Assembly: GCF_003086295.3 (NCBI RefSeq)
Contig: NC_092053.1
Coordinates: 117,324,445-117,388,444 of the forward strand
DNA: 64,000 nucleotides
Source: Arachis hypogaea
Taxonomy: Eukaryota; Streptophyta; Magnoliopsida; Fabales; Fabaceae
Direction: 5' to 3'
The notes below the pieces were generated by a model. It saw only the letters and a list, made by a program, of their open reading frames with translations. It made no database searches and was not told the origin of the DNA. Positions 11,118 to 22,238 of this stretch are shown here, one piece after another; the first letter of the stretch is position 1, and each line of letters starts with the position of its first letter. A program made the position numbers and the translations under genes.

Positions 11118-11429
11118 GGTTTAATTATTTTATTGGTCTCTATAATTTTGTGAAATTTTTAATTATGTCTCTATATTTTTTTATTTTTAATTAGATTTTT
11201 GCACTAATTTTTTTTTTCAATTTGGTCATTTTCAGTAGTAATTGACTTAATTTTATAGGGAACCAACTAAAAACATAATTTGGTACAAAGACTCAAATAA
11301 AAAGAAAAAAAAGTGTAGAGACCCAATTAAAAAAAAAATTGGTGCAATGACTCAATTGAATGGAAAAAAAGTACAGAAATCTAATTAAAAATTTTGCAAA
11401 ATTATAAGGACTAACAAAGTAATTAATCC
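11118..11429. mobile_element. MULE-type MITE, 312 bp, with 9-bp target-site duplication
   Basis: The ends GGTTTAATTATTTTATTGGT and the reverse complement of ACTAACAAAGTAATTAATCC form inverted repeats that extend inward for at least 80 bp. Perfect 9-bp direct repeats ATTTATAAA lie at 11109-11117 and 11430-11438. No coding capacity. Confidence 0.85.
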
Positions 11430-12210
11430 ATTTATAAACTAATAAAATATGAGTAAATAGTCAAATTGGTCCCCGAAAGATAGCCCGATCTCCAAATCAG
11501 TCCCCGTAAGAAAAAGTTAATCAATAATGTCCCCGAAAAATTTAAAATTGGTAACGTTAGTCCTTCCATCAAATGTTTGAGTAACGGCGTGAACATCTGC
11601 TAACCTGGCCGTTAGTGTGACACCTCAGCGAAACAGTAAACGGCGTTGTTTTTCTTTGCTCCATGTTACAACGCTTGGGTTTCCATCCCTATTTCCTTAC
11701 ATCTCTTTAGTTACATCCTTCTTCTGAAAATAAAAAATCTCTGTAATTTCTTCCTCTTAGTTGTTACCTCCACGAAGATGAAACATTGAACGGCGACTAC
11801 CAGGCTAGACCGAAGACGACATTGTGCTGGAGTTGTAGGTGACCGGTTTGCGACAACGTTGGTCAACCGAAAAGGCCACTCCATCGCCTTGCGTGAGAGG
11901 TAGGTTACCTTTCTTTTGTTATTTTCTAAGATTGATTGTGGTTTTATCTCCTGATGAGTGTGCTTGTATTATCGTTGAAAATCCATTGTTACTGTTTACA
12001 ATGTTAGGGTTTAGGAGAATGTGTTCAGGCTTAGGGCTTTGGTGATGATCCATGAAAGACCCTGTTTTTCAAGTCTTGAGAACAATGTTTGTGCTCTGTG
12101 TAGCTGCATGTGTGTGTTTTAGATTCATTTTGGTAGTTGATGTTGAATCTGCTTTGCCTCTCTATGAAAAAAATTTCCATTAGTTGTGTGTGTTGCTGTT
12201 TTGGTTTCAG

Positions 12211-15200
12211 ATGGAAGGTCCCCCTATGACCTTTGTATTTCACCATGGTGGAAAGTTCAAAACAGATGAATCAGGCTATCTGTGTTATGAACAAGATAAT
12301 ACTGAAGTATTAATGGGTGTAGAAGCAGACACTCTAGACGTTTTCTTTGTGAAGGGATACTATAAGGAGCTGGGATATGCTGAGATGAACAATTGCTTGT
12401 GGAAAGTGCCTGGAACACTGCTAGATAATGGCTTGAGGAGGCTAGAAAATGACGCTGATCTGTTGGCATTGGTTAAGGATTGCAGGAGGAATCATCACCT
12501 CATAAACATCTATTTTGAGCATATAGTGTCCAAGCCACACGTGGTTGACTGCATGAGCGAGGATGGTGATTATGTACTACAGTTGCCAACCATCCCTGAA
12601 TTCGCAGAGAAAGTGAACAAGGACCACAATGATGCAATGCCCCAACCTTATTGTAAGACAACAAAAAAATTACCTCAGCCAAAAAGAGCTAAAACTCAGC
12701 CCACCAAGTTACCCACTCGTCAGCCCACACCTAAGCCTACTCCTCAGCCCACACCTAAGCCCACACCTAAAGCCACACCTGAGCCAACTCCACAACCCAC
12801 TCCTGAACCCACACCTAAGTCCACTCCTCAGCCCACCCCTCAACCCACACGCACGCCCACACCTAAGCCCAAAACCAAGCCATGGAAAAGCCCATCCAGC
12901 AGCCCAAACCTTGGACTAAACCCCAGGCTGCTAAAGTTTCTGACAAGGCTACAGCAGCCGATAAGATCAACAAGAAGGTGAAACCTACAACCAGTACAAG
13001 ATCTGGAAGGTAAGTTAAGGCAACTCCAGTTGATAATGATAGTGACTCTCATGATTCATATGAGAGTGCTAAAGACAGTTTATATAAGCCTCCAAAAGTT
13101 GCAGGAGATTTTATATACAGTAGTGACAGTGACAGTGGAGTTGATGGAGTAGAGTCTTCTAGGGCCAAGAAAGTAGATCACAGAGAGAAGCATAGGCCTG
13201 CTGCTGACAAAACAAGGGACAAAGCTATTGACACTGATGACTCCAGCTATGAGGATATCAAATCTGATGAATGCTCTGATGGAGGTATTGTATAATTAAT
13301 TGTGCATGAGTTATTGCATTTGCTTGTTTCATAGATCTGTGTGAATTAATTTTTTTTGTATTACAGTTTTGTGGTGAATTCATGTAATTTCAAAGTCAGA
13401 TGAGGAATTTCTGTATGAAGAATCATCAGATGGAGATGACTGAAAGTCAGAAGATTCTGCCCAGGAGTTAGACTCTGAAGACGAAGGGCCAGTTGTCTAT
13501 CCACATTATAATGACAAGGCCAAATTTGGTGATCTGAAGTTTGAGGTAAGTATGATTTTCAAATCCAAGCAACATTTTATGGCTGCCACTAGAGATTATA
13601 CTATACAATGGGGTAGGAATATAAGGTTCTTTAAGAATGATAAGATTAAAGTCAGGGCTGTTTGTAAGTGTGAAGACTGTTCATGGGCAGTATATTGTGC
13701 ACACAACCCCAGTGATGGTTCCTGGCAGATAAAAACACTAGTTGACAATCATACTTGCACAAGAAAGCGAAAAAAACAGAGATGCGACATTGGAATGGAC
13801 TGAGAATAAGTTATACCCAAAACTTAGGAAGCACCCTAAGATGAAGCATAGGGAGGTGTATGAATGGTTAGTTAGGAAGTGCAACGTGAAGCTGAATAGT
13901 TCATGCATTATCAGAGCTCTTAAGGCATCTAGGAAGATAGTTGAAGGGGATGAGATTGCACAATACGGGTTGATATGGGATTATGCACATGAATTGCTAA
14001 CTACCAACCTAGGTTCAACCGTTCAGGTGGGTGTCATTCCCATTACTGATAATTCGCCTTAGTTTGAGAGATTTTATGTCTATCTAGATGCTTGTAAGAA
14101 GGGTTTCAAGGCAGGGTGTAGGCCATTGATAGGGTTAGATGGGACATTCCTGAAAATATTACATGGAGGACAGCTTCTGACTGCATGCGAACAGGATGCA
14201 AACAATCACATTTTTGTGATTGCATATGCAATTGTTGATGTTGAGAACAAAGAGAACTGAAAATAGTTTTTGGAGCTGCTCCTCTCAGACCTGGGAGAAT
14301 ATGAGGCAAAAAACTTGTGTTTCATCTCAGATATGCAAAAGGTGAGGACCAATTTGAATCGCGATTTAATTTTTAAGGACATGTCTGATTTAATGATGAT
14401 TCTTTAGAGGACTAAAATGATGCAAAATCTTTTTGAGTTTGACTGTATGTGCAGGGATTAATACCTGCTGTCAAAGAACTTGTGCCAACAGTTTCACACA
14501 GGTTTTGTGTCTGCCATTTGTGGAGAAACTTCTCTAAACAGTGGGGCAGCGTCGAGCTTAAGAACTTGGTGTGGGAGTGTGCAAGATCGAGGACCCCATT
14601 TGAGTTCGAAAGGAATATGACTAGAATCAAGAGAATTAATCAACAAGCATGGGAATATTTAGCTAAGTGGCCGAAGGAAGCTTGGACGAAAGCCCATTTC
14701 AGTGAAGGGCCAAAGGTAGACAACATATGCAACAACGCTTGTGAATCCTTCAATGCAAAGACCAAGCATGACAGAGGAAAGCCTATTCTGACCCTGGCAG
14801 AGGAGGTACGAAGAATGGTTATGAAAAGTATGTCTGACAATAGACTGAAGCTTCTTACTTATCAAGGAATACTTACTCCAGTTCAGCAAAGTAGGCTAGA
14901 GTCTCTTATTAAGTTATCCAGAAACTGGGCTCCCTACTAGTCGGGTGATGCCAAAGAGGAAGTGTACGAAGTTCAAGGATGGCCAACTAACATGGTGGTA
15001 GATTTGGGTAACCATACTTGCTCCTGCAGGTTTTGGCAGTTGACAGGTTCAATTCATAACTCATTTTTTCTTTTAGAGTCATACCATGTTCCGTACTTCA
15101 CTGAATGAAATTATTTTTTATGAAATATATAGGAATACCTTGTATGCACGCAATATCGGCCATTCAAGAAAAAAATGATAAGAGGCCTGAGAAGTATTGC

Positions 15201-16007
15201 CACGAATGGTTGACTATGGAGGCGTACAGAAGAACATACCAATTCAATGTGAATCCCGTCAAAGGACAAGATCTATAGGAGAAAACTGGTTCTCCTGCAC
15301 CTGTTCCACCTCCAATCAAACCTAAACCAGGTAGACCAACAACAAATAGAAGGAAGGACAAGGCTGAAGGACCCACTGGCACGAAGACAAAGATGAAAAG
15401 GAAGTATGCTCCAATTCGGTGCATGTACGGTGGAGACGTGGGCCACAACAAGAGAACTTGCAGCAAGAAAAAGCAAGACGATGCTCAAGAGAAAGCAAGG
15501 ATAATGAAATTGCAGCTTGCTGTAGTGCCACCACCACAAGCTACACCTGGTTCGGAAGCAGAAAAGGTAGATGACACTTAGCCCATACAGACACTACCTG
15601 CAGTAGCACCAGCTGCTCCAGATAAACAGACTGAAATTCCTGTTACTCAGTATGTTCAGCTTCCACTGACACAACAATCACAGACCTCAACCAATGTTAC
15701 TCAGGTTATCTTCTATTCAATTTTAGATTTAATTAAACATTAGTTACTTGTAGCTGTTCTTATTTGAGACAATGATGATGACTGTTTGATGCAGACTAGA
15801 GGTAGAGGAAGGCCTCCAAAACTCCATGTCACCAGGGCCAGGGCAAAGGGAAATGTCTCTCCAAAGTCTGTTGCTCCAGGACCAGTTGCTGTATCTGCTG
15901 AAACGATCAAGGGTAGTATCTCCGCAATAGCCAAGAAGCTTGCTAGCTTCATGAAATTTGTTCCAACCCCGGGTTTCAAACCTCCCAGAAAAAAAGACAT
16001 AGAATGA
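12211..16007 (+). pseudogene. MuDR-type MULE transposase, pseudogene (copy 1)
   Basis: By alignment with the two other copies it has five exons: 12211-13284, about 13394-13401 to 14341, 14455-15046, 15133-15704 and 15795-16007. The order is a PB1-like N-terminal domain ([16 protein letters not shown]), a [12 protein letters not shown] repeat linker, an acidic Ser/Asp region, a MuDR zinc region (CKCEDC...HTC), the DDE MULE core (LDG, SDMQK, NNACESFN), a SWIM finger, a degenerate zinc knuckle (CMYGGDVGHNKRTC, with a Cys changed to Gly) and an AT-hook-like RGRPPK tail. It would act in the nucleus on its terminal repeats. It is dead: a 1-bp deletion near 12880, stops at 13011, 13441, 14060, 14258, 14264, 14938, 15276 and 15579, and a damaged splice acceptor near 13393. 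Confidence 0.9.
12715..12865 (+). repeat. Pro-Thr coding repeat (12-nt and 24-nt periods)
   Basis: Degenerate CCCACACCTAAG / CCCACTCCTCAG units encode [12 protein letters not shown] peptides in the transposase linker. The same array is longer in the other copies (45920-46180 and 57131-57391). Confidence 0.9.
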
Positions 16008-16436
16008 TGCAATTGACTTGAAGACATGAAATATAGGGCAATTAGTATCTGTTATTTTGTCAGTGCCAAATTTTGCCATTTATAAACAATGTGGTGCTTG
16101 TTGGAATCTTCAATAGCCCTATTTTTTGTATAGCCCTTTATGGTATATTGGTATTCGACTATCAGCTTCTACCTTTGTGTTATTATCATGTTAAAACAAT
16201 CTTGTTACTTGAATCTGAGACAATGGAAACTAGTGCACCATTGGTGATGTTATTTTATTCCTAGTTCAGTTAATTTTAATTCTGCTTCTTCTAATTTGCT
16301 TACATTATGTTATGATCAACAAAAATGTTGCATGTAGATAACCTTTTAACTAGTAAAGAAACATGAACATACAAGGTTTTCACAACAACAGCAAACTATC
16401 AAGGTTCACAACATCCACGTTTTCACAATAACTGCT

Positions 16437-16955
16437 TTACTTCCCACTAAAGAACATACACATAATCATAAAAACCAAAATCACAACTATTAATCCAAAA
16501 TACAGTTGCATCCTAAGTGCTCTAACTTCAGCTTCTAAGCTCATCATTCTCCATGATAGGTTATAGTTCAAGACAACAACATCACTCTCCATTTCTGCAT
16601 GAGTTTTAACATCTCCTAAGTGTTCTAATCCTTCATACTCATCATCCTCAGCCCACCTAAAGTAATTGCAGTGGCTGCCCTTCTGCACAACATTAGGGTA
16701 CAAAAATGTCAAAATTCCACTCAAAAAATTACAAGCTTCAACAAGACTACATTCATAACTCACCCGGTATCTTGGACAAGCATGGAACAATCTATCTGGA
16801 TTTTCTTTTGTCCCAGACTTCTTGATCACTGTCTTCAGCCCACAAAAGCACACTTAGTCGGGGTTCTTCCTTTGCCACCGCAGCGACGAGCTCGAAGCAT
16901 GGCTTCCCTGTGATTGCGACACTTGTCGACTGCGACCCCCACCTATGCTACCCAT
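16437..16955 (-). pseudogene. GRF zinc-finger membrane protein of MULE copy 1, broken
   Basis: Convergent to the transposase. The visible protein runs from CFCGLKTVIKKSG through NPDRLFHACPRYR and CNYFRWAEDD to a C-terminal hydrophobic helix (IYF/LYFGLIVVILVFMIMCMFF). This is the layout of plant At4g04775-like proteins, a GRF-type zinc finger plus a membrane anchor. Compared with 60938-61471, the upstream Gln codon before CFCG is a TAA stop (16855-16857). The original ATG position is also changed, leaving a possible ATG at 16953-16955. Its role in transposition is unknown. Confidence 0.8.
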
Positions 16956-17338
16956 CGTGCAGTTGCTCAAGAATTTTCGGCCTCTGCAGAATCAATCTAA
17001 AGCTGCAACACCAATAGCATTTCAGACGAAGAAGGGATTAGGGTTTATAAATGAAGAAGAATTTTTGGGATTAGGGACTACTTTGACATACATATCGAAA
17101 CATATCTTGTCACCAGCCACTCTGCGCCTAGCTGGCATGCTGATATGCCACACTGACAGCCACATAAGCAACAGTTAACGGCGTCAATGACGGAATTCAC
17201 AGAAGGTTGACGGAAGGACTAACGTTACCAATTTTAAATTTTTTGGGGACATTATTGATTAACTTTTTCTTACGGGGACTGATTTGGAGATCGGGCTATC
17301 TTTCGCGGACCAATTTGGCTATTTACTCAATAAAATAT

Positions 17339-17413
17339 CATATTCTCTGATCCAATTTAATTAAGCTTACACCATGGGTACTGGATTGTCTTTTAATTTC
17401 TTTAGAGGAAGTA
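17339..17413. other. Short spacer right of MULE copy 1
   Basis: Unremarkable AT-rich sequence between two mobile elements. Confidence 0.5.
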
Positions 17414-17652
17414 TAGGGAGCCAATACATGTGCCGTACAATGTATATAATGGGGTTAATTTTAAATTAAAATTAAATTAATATCAGATGTTTATTATTCC
17501 TGGTACTCGAATGGTTATTCTAGATAGTATGGATGTATTGTGTTTAATAAATTAGTAGTAAATTATCTGTACGATAACGGATGATTACTTTTTATATTGG
17601 ACCAAAGATTCAGCCCATTGTACACATTGTAAATTTACTCTATTGGCTCCCT
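17414..17652. mobile_element. Small TIR element (MITE), about 240 bp
   Basis: The ends are perfect inverted repeats AGGGAGCCAATA and TATTGGCTCCCT. Internal inverted similarity continues with TGTACAATGT / ACATTGTA-like words. The target-site duplication is not clear, so the superfamily is unassigned. Confidence 0.6.
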
Positions 17653-17839
17653 AGCAGAATTCATTTCTTTATTATAAAATCACTTCTACCGAATGAACCA
17701 GAAGGAGCAAGACATTTATAACCTTTTATTAGGAGAATACTCAATAAAGACACCTGTTGGCTTTCCTAATCAAACTTGTGCTGCTTGTTGGATTTTGGAT
17801 TAGGATAGCCGTAAAAGGCCCCTCAAAAATTGATACTCT

Positions 17840-17955
17840 AATGTGTTAGAAATAATATTTTATATGATGACTTATTGTGCAAGACACGAGGGGATAGTCT
17901 AATAATATTTTATATGATGACTTATTGTGCAAGACACGAGGGGATAATCTATAAG
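17840..17955. repeat. Tandem duplication of about 58 bp
   Basis: Two adjacent copies of AATAATATTTTATATGATGA followed by CTTATTGTGCAAGACACGAG and GGGATAGTCT/GGGATAATCT. They are nearly identical, so the event is recent. Confidence 0.85.
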
Positions 17956-18333
17956 GCTATGTTTGGTTGGAAGGAAAGAAATAAAAAAAAATTGAGTTGA
18001 TTTTTATTTTTTTTTAGATGTGTTTAAATGAAAGAAAAATAAAAAGAAAAAAATATTATAAAAAGATAATTTTACTTTTGTAATATAAAATATATTGAAA
18101 AAATGAAAGAGTAATATTGGAAGTGATGTGATAAAATAAATTCTCCCTCCCTTTTCTTTCTAATATTGGAAAGAAAAAAAATTAGTAAGTCCCACTAATT
18201 TTTTTTATCTTTTTTCTTTTTTCTCTAATTTCTCTTCACAACCAAACAATAAAAAATAATTATTTTCTTTCCTCTTTTTTTTTTTTCCTTTTCTTTCTTT
18301 CTATTTTCTCTTCAAACAAACATATCCTAATGA
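17953..18333. mobile_element. MITE with purine/pyrimidine-rich interior
   Basis: The ends read GGCTATGTTTGGTTGGAAGG at the left and, reversed, TTAGGATATGTTTGTTTGAA at the right, an imperfect terminal inverted repeat. The interior is made of GAAAGAAAAA and TTTTCTTTC tracts that also pair with each other. Exact ends were not resolved. Confidence 0.55.
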
Positions 18334-18940
18334 GATTGGCTGAGGTAAAAAAGATTTCATCCTAATAAATTAATGGCATTGTTGCATTGGTAAGTACCCG
18401 CCCCATCTCAATGACGTGGCGATATTTTCGTTCATGTATATATGGATATTGTTAGTCTTGACAATCTTGAAACAAGTAGTTAGATAGTTAGTTGCAATTA
18501 CTCACAATAAATACATGTATAAGCAGTTCAGTTTGAAACACAATATTCAATAAAGTTTTTACAATTCTATTACTGTCAATTCATAAGTCTCAATTCTCTT
18601 TCATCTTCTTTCTTCTACAAGATATCTTAGAAGTTAAGAATTCTTCAAGAACTCAATTGTTTTGAGTTCTTTTATTCTCTTCTACAAACATTTATATATA
18701 TGACAAACGATGAACTACATGAGAGGCTAAAATGCCAAAAAAGGAAAGAGTCAAACATTCTTTGCTATTATCTGATTGTAGCATCTTAATAGAACAATCT
18801 GTTTAGTTTTCTATAAAGGTTTTGTAATACTTGAAAGCTTGAAAAATTTGTGATTTATTCACTAATAAATACAAATATATCTAGAGAAAATATCAATAAT
18901 AAATGTAACATAATAACGAAACGATACGTTGAGTAACCAC
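18334..18940. other. Spacer, possibly an old LTR remnant
   Basis: No reading frame is supported. The 18440-18710 part resembles a plant copia LTR 3' region in style (a CAATAAAG-like signal, then CTCAATTCTCTTTCATCTTC), but no partner LTR was found in the window. Confidence 0.3.
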
Positions 18941-19292
18941 AAATTTACTGGCGAAAAAATAAAAAAATCTGCTGGTACTATGTTTACTGACAAATTTTTG
19001 ATCGGATTAAATCCGATGGTATAAACCTCACCAATAAATGTGTACTGTCAGATTTTGATGTCGATTTAGCGTCAGAATATGATGGTACATGGGCAAAAAA
19101 TCCGAGTAACGTTACCAGCAAAAATAAATCCGACGGTGACGTTGGCGCCATAAAATGAGCCTTCGCACCACTTAATCATTGGACAAATCCGACGGTAAAT
19201 TTGACAGAAATGGTATTTCATTTATTTTTTTTAAATATGAATGGTTGTTACCGTTGGAATTTTTCATCGATAAATCCGCTGTAGCGTAAATA
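18940..19292. mobile_element. Degenerate CACTA terminal region
   Basis: Repeated subterminal words AAATCCGACGGT / AAATCCGATGGT / AATCCGACGGTAA occur in both orientations. The right edge, reversed, reads CGCTACAGCGGATTTATCG, close to a CACTA-type terminus (CACTACA...). No transposase is present. Confidence 0.45.
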
Positions 19293-19560
19293 TTTTATTT
19301 TTATTTTTTTTCCAATCTATGATGTACTCTAATAGTTAATAATTGATATTCAACTCTCACTTAACATTGAATAAATTAGTATTTATCTGAAAATATTGAT
19401 TTATATATGATGTAAAATATCAAATATACAGAATGTAAACATGAAACGAAAGTTTAATAATGAAATATATAAGATAGAACTATGTTGACATTAATCTTAT
19501 TTAAGATTAATCATCTTCTTCCTCTGGTTCTAGACTAACTATTTAGGGGGGCGGTGTTTA
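19293..19560. other. AT-rich spacer
   Basis: No gene or recognisable repeat seen. Confidence 0.4.
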
Positions 19561-19679
19561 ATAATTTACTAAAAATATTTTATATTACTATTTCTATTGA
19601 TAAAATTAAAAAAATTAAATATATAATCTCAATCAAAGTAAGAAAATAATATATAAAAGTTACCACTTACAATTCTGTA

Positions 19680-20309
19680 TTATGAAAAGGCTATTCGACG
19701 TTTTTTTCTATTTTCAAAACCATCTATAATTGAATTTGTTTCGAAAATAGCTGCTAATTCTTTTTCTATATAGATGACCAAATTGTCTGCAAGAAATTCA
19801 TCAGCCATCTTACTTCGGAGTCTTGTCTTAACAATTTTCATTGTTGAAAAAGCTCTTTCTGTTGTTGTTGTAGACACTAGTAGAGTCAAAACAAGACGTA
19901 TTAATCTATCAATCATGTGATAAGTTCTTGATTTTCCCATTTCTTACAACTTGTTGCACAATTCAGAAAGTGTACCAATGCCTTTCAAATGATTTGGTAT
20001 ATCATACTGATAATGTTGCAACTGAGATTTCAGAATATTTAGCTCATTAGAAGGAAAGTCAAGGGGATAAAACTTCTCTGCTAACCTGCTAATTTCTTTA
20101 ATATTAAATGATTTGAAATTGTCCTTAGGATCCAAAGCACAACTCAAAGTCAAAAGCTCTATTATTTTCTCATTAAATCTACTATTCAACTCTTGTATTT
20201 GAGAATCAATTGTTGCCAAGAATACATCTATTCGATAATGATGCTCAACTGTCACACTTGGTTGACGAGATCGACCTCTTCCAATTGTGCACTCATATTG
20301 TGCACTCAT
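19680..20309 (-). pseudogene. hAT transposase C-terminal remnant
   Basis: Two minus-strand frames in the same phase (20309-19944 and 19940-19680) are separated by one TAA stop at about 19941-19943. Together they give the C-terminal end of a hAT-superfamily transposase of the TTF/ZMYM1-like kind. The upstream part has FLATIDSQIQELNSRF and SCALDP. The downstream part has the dimerisation signature LVSTTTTERAFSTMKIVKTRLRS followed by L-x-I-Y-I-E. Everything N-terminal is missing because gypsy-derived sequence starts at about 20310, so this is a dead relic. Confidence 0.85.
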
Positions 20310-20938
20310 ATTAGGCTAGATAACCAACAGATGAGACTCATCAGCCACTAGGACAGGCATGCATCATATGCATTATGTGTGATTTATCTGGATGGCCTAA
20401 TTAACTGCATCATTATTTGCTAATTGCCTAATTATCTTATCTGCTTCCTACTTGTGTATTTCTTTGTTTGATATACTTGTGTTTGCATCTCGATTACTGT
20501 TGGCAGTTAGGAGGTTTGCAGGACTTGGAATGGGGATTTGTAGTTAGACTGGAGACCCCTTGTTAGTTACCTGTGTTTGATTCTTATGGTCTAGACTTGT
20601 TTATACGCTTTGATTATAATCTGGAAGTTCTAGGATTGCCTTCGGCTTTCCCAGGACATTACATGTTAGATATTTAGGCACTGTTACTATGCTGAGAACC
20701 TCCGGTTCTCACCATGTGAATTTTGTAATTTTCAGATGCAGGATGTGAGGCTCCTCGCTGAGGCATGCTGGAGACTTCCTTTTGGCGGAGATCCTTAGTA
20801 TCTTGGGTTTTTATTTTGGTTATTATATACCTGTTTAGATACTATATTCTTCACTGTATATGTATTTTGTATTTACTCTTCTTAGAGGTTATTTTGGAGA
20901 AGCAAGTTTTGTATTTTGTCTTTTGGGGTTATTTAGGT
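19960..20938. repeat. Tandem duplication unit A (979 bp)
   Basis: First copy of a direct tandem duplication that joins the hAT remnant (19960-20309) to gypsy 3' sequence (20310-20938). The second copy follows immediately at 20939-21909. Both boundaries carry the word AATTC. Confidence 0.9.
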
Positions 20939-22238
20939 AATTCAGAAAGTGTACCAATTCCTTTCAAATGATTTGGTATATCATACTGATAATGTTGCAA
21001 CTGAGATTTCAAAATATTTAGCTCATTAGAAGGAAAGTCAAGGGGATAAAACTTCTCTGCTAATTTCTTCAATATTAAATGATTTGAAATTGTCCTTAGG
21101 ATCCAAAGCACAACTCAAAGTCAAAAGCTCTATTATTTTCTCATTAAATCTACTATTCAACTCTTGTATTTGAGAGGCAATTGTTGCCAAGAATACATCT
21201 ATTCGATAATGATGCTCAACTGTCACACTTGGTTGACGAGATCGACCTCTTCCAATTGTGCACTCATATTGTGCACTCATATTAGGCTAGATAACCAATA
21301 GATGAGACTCATCAGCCACTAGGACAGGCATGCATCATATGCATTATGTGTGATTTATCTGGATCGCCTAATTAACTGCATCATTATTTGCTAATTGCCT
21401 AATTGTCTTATCTGCTTCTTACTTGTGCATTTCTTTGTTTGATATACTTGTGTTTGCATCTCGATTACTATTGGCGGTTGGGAGATTTGCAGGACTTGGA
21501 ATGGGTATTTGTAGTTAGACTGGAGACCCCTTGTTAGTTACCTGTGTTTGATTCTTATGGTCTAGACTTGTTTATACGCTTTGATTATAATCTGGAAGTT
21601 CTAGGATTGCCTTCGGCTTTTCTAGGACATTACATGTTAGATATTTGGGCACTGTTACCATGCTGAGAACCTCCGGTTCTCACCATGCGGATTTTGTAAT
21701 TTTCAGATGTAGGACGTGAGGCTCCTCGCTGAGGCATGCTGGAGACTTCCTTTTGGCGGAGATCCTTAGTATCTTGGGTTTTTATTTTGGTTATTATATA
21801 CCTATTTAGATACTATATTCTCCACTGTATATGTATTTTATATTTACTCTTCTTAGAGGTTATTTTGGAGAAGCAGGTTTTGTATTTTGTCTTTTGGGGT
21901 TGTTTAGGTAATTCTCTTATATATATGTATGTATACTTATATGCTCGGACCGGTTATCTTCTCAAGTCGAGTCCCGAGTCTTGATATATGTATTCTGGCA
22001 CTCTTTTGTATATCTCTTAGCGTCATCTTACTCTCTATCTGTTAATCTACGTTACCGATCGGAGTGTTGCGCGTTTTGATTTGTCGGTTTTAATTTACCC
22101 CTTTTTCTTCAAAGGCTCCTAGTTATGAACATCCTTGTAATACTATACGTACTAAATTTTATTTTTAGAGGTCATAATACCTCGCCACCTCTGTTTTATA
22201 ACTTAAGCATAAGACTCTGTGTGGTAGGGTGTTATAGT
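20310..22238 (+). mobile_element. Gypsy retrotransposon 3' end with LTR
   Basis: The right boundary is an LTR terminus (CATAAGACTCTGTGTGGTAG, then GGTGTTATA) shared with 1-149. Upstream are long non-coding 3' sequences present twice because of the local tandem duplication. The internal genes are absent. The LTR end cuts into a copia reverse transcriptase at 22239, so the gypsy element was inserted within the copia element or joined to it by rearrangement. Confidence 0.7.
20939..21909. repeat. Tandem duplication unit B (971 bp)
   Basis: Second copy of the preceding unit. It differs by scattered substitutions and an 8-bp deletion within CTGCTAACCTGCTAAT (one repeat lost) near 21059. The copied hAT piece (21280-20929, minus) is therefore out of frame relative to unit A. 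Confidence 0.9.

Larger units (their letters stand above)
11451..17328. mobile_element. MULE copy 1 (5.9 kb, autonomous type, inactivated)
   Basis: The terminal inverted repeats start GAGTAAATAGTCAAATTGGT and extend about 150 bp. A 10-bp direct repeat AATAAAATAT flanks the element (11441-11450, 17329-17338). It carries a plus-strand MuDR-type transposase pseudogene and a convergent minus-strand GRF zinc-finger gene. The same architecture recurs at 44671-50508 and 55882-61811, but this copy is clearly more diverged from those two than they are from each other. Confidence 0.93.
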
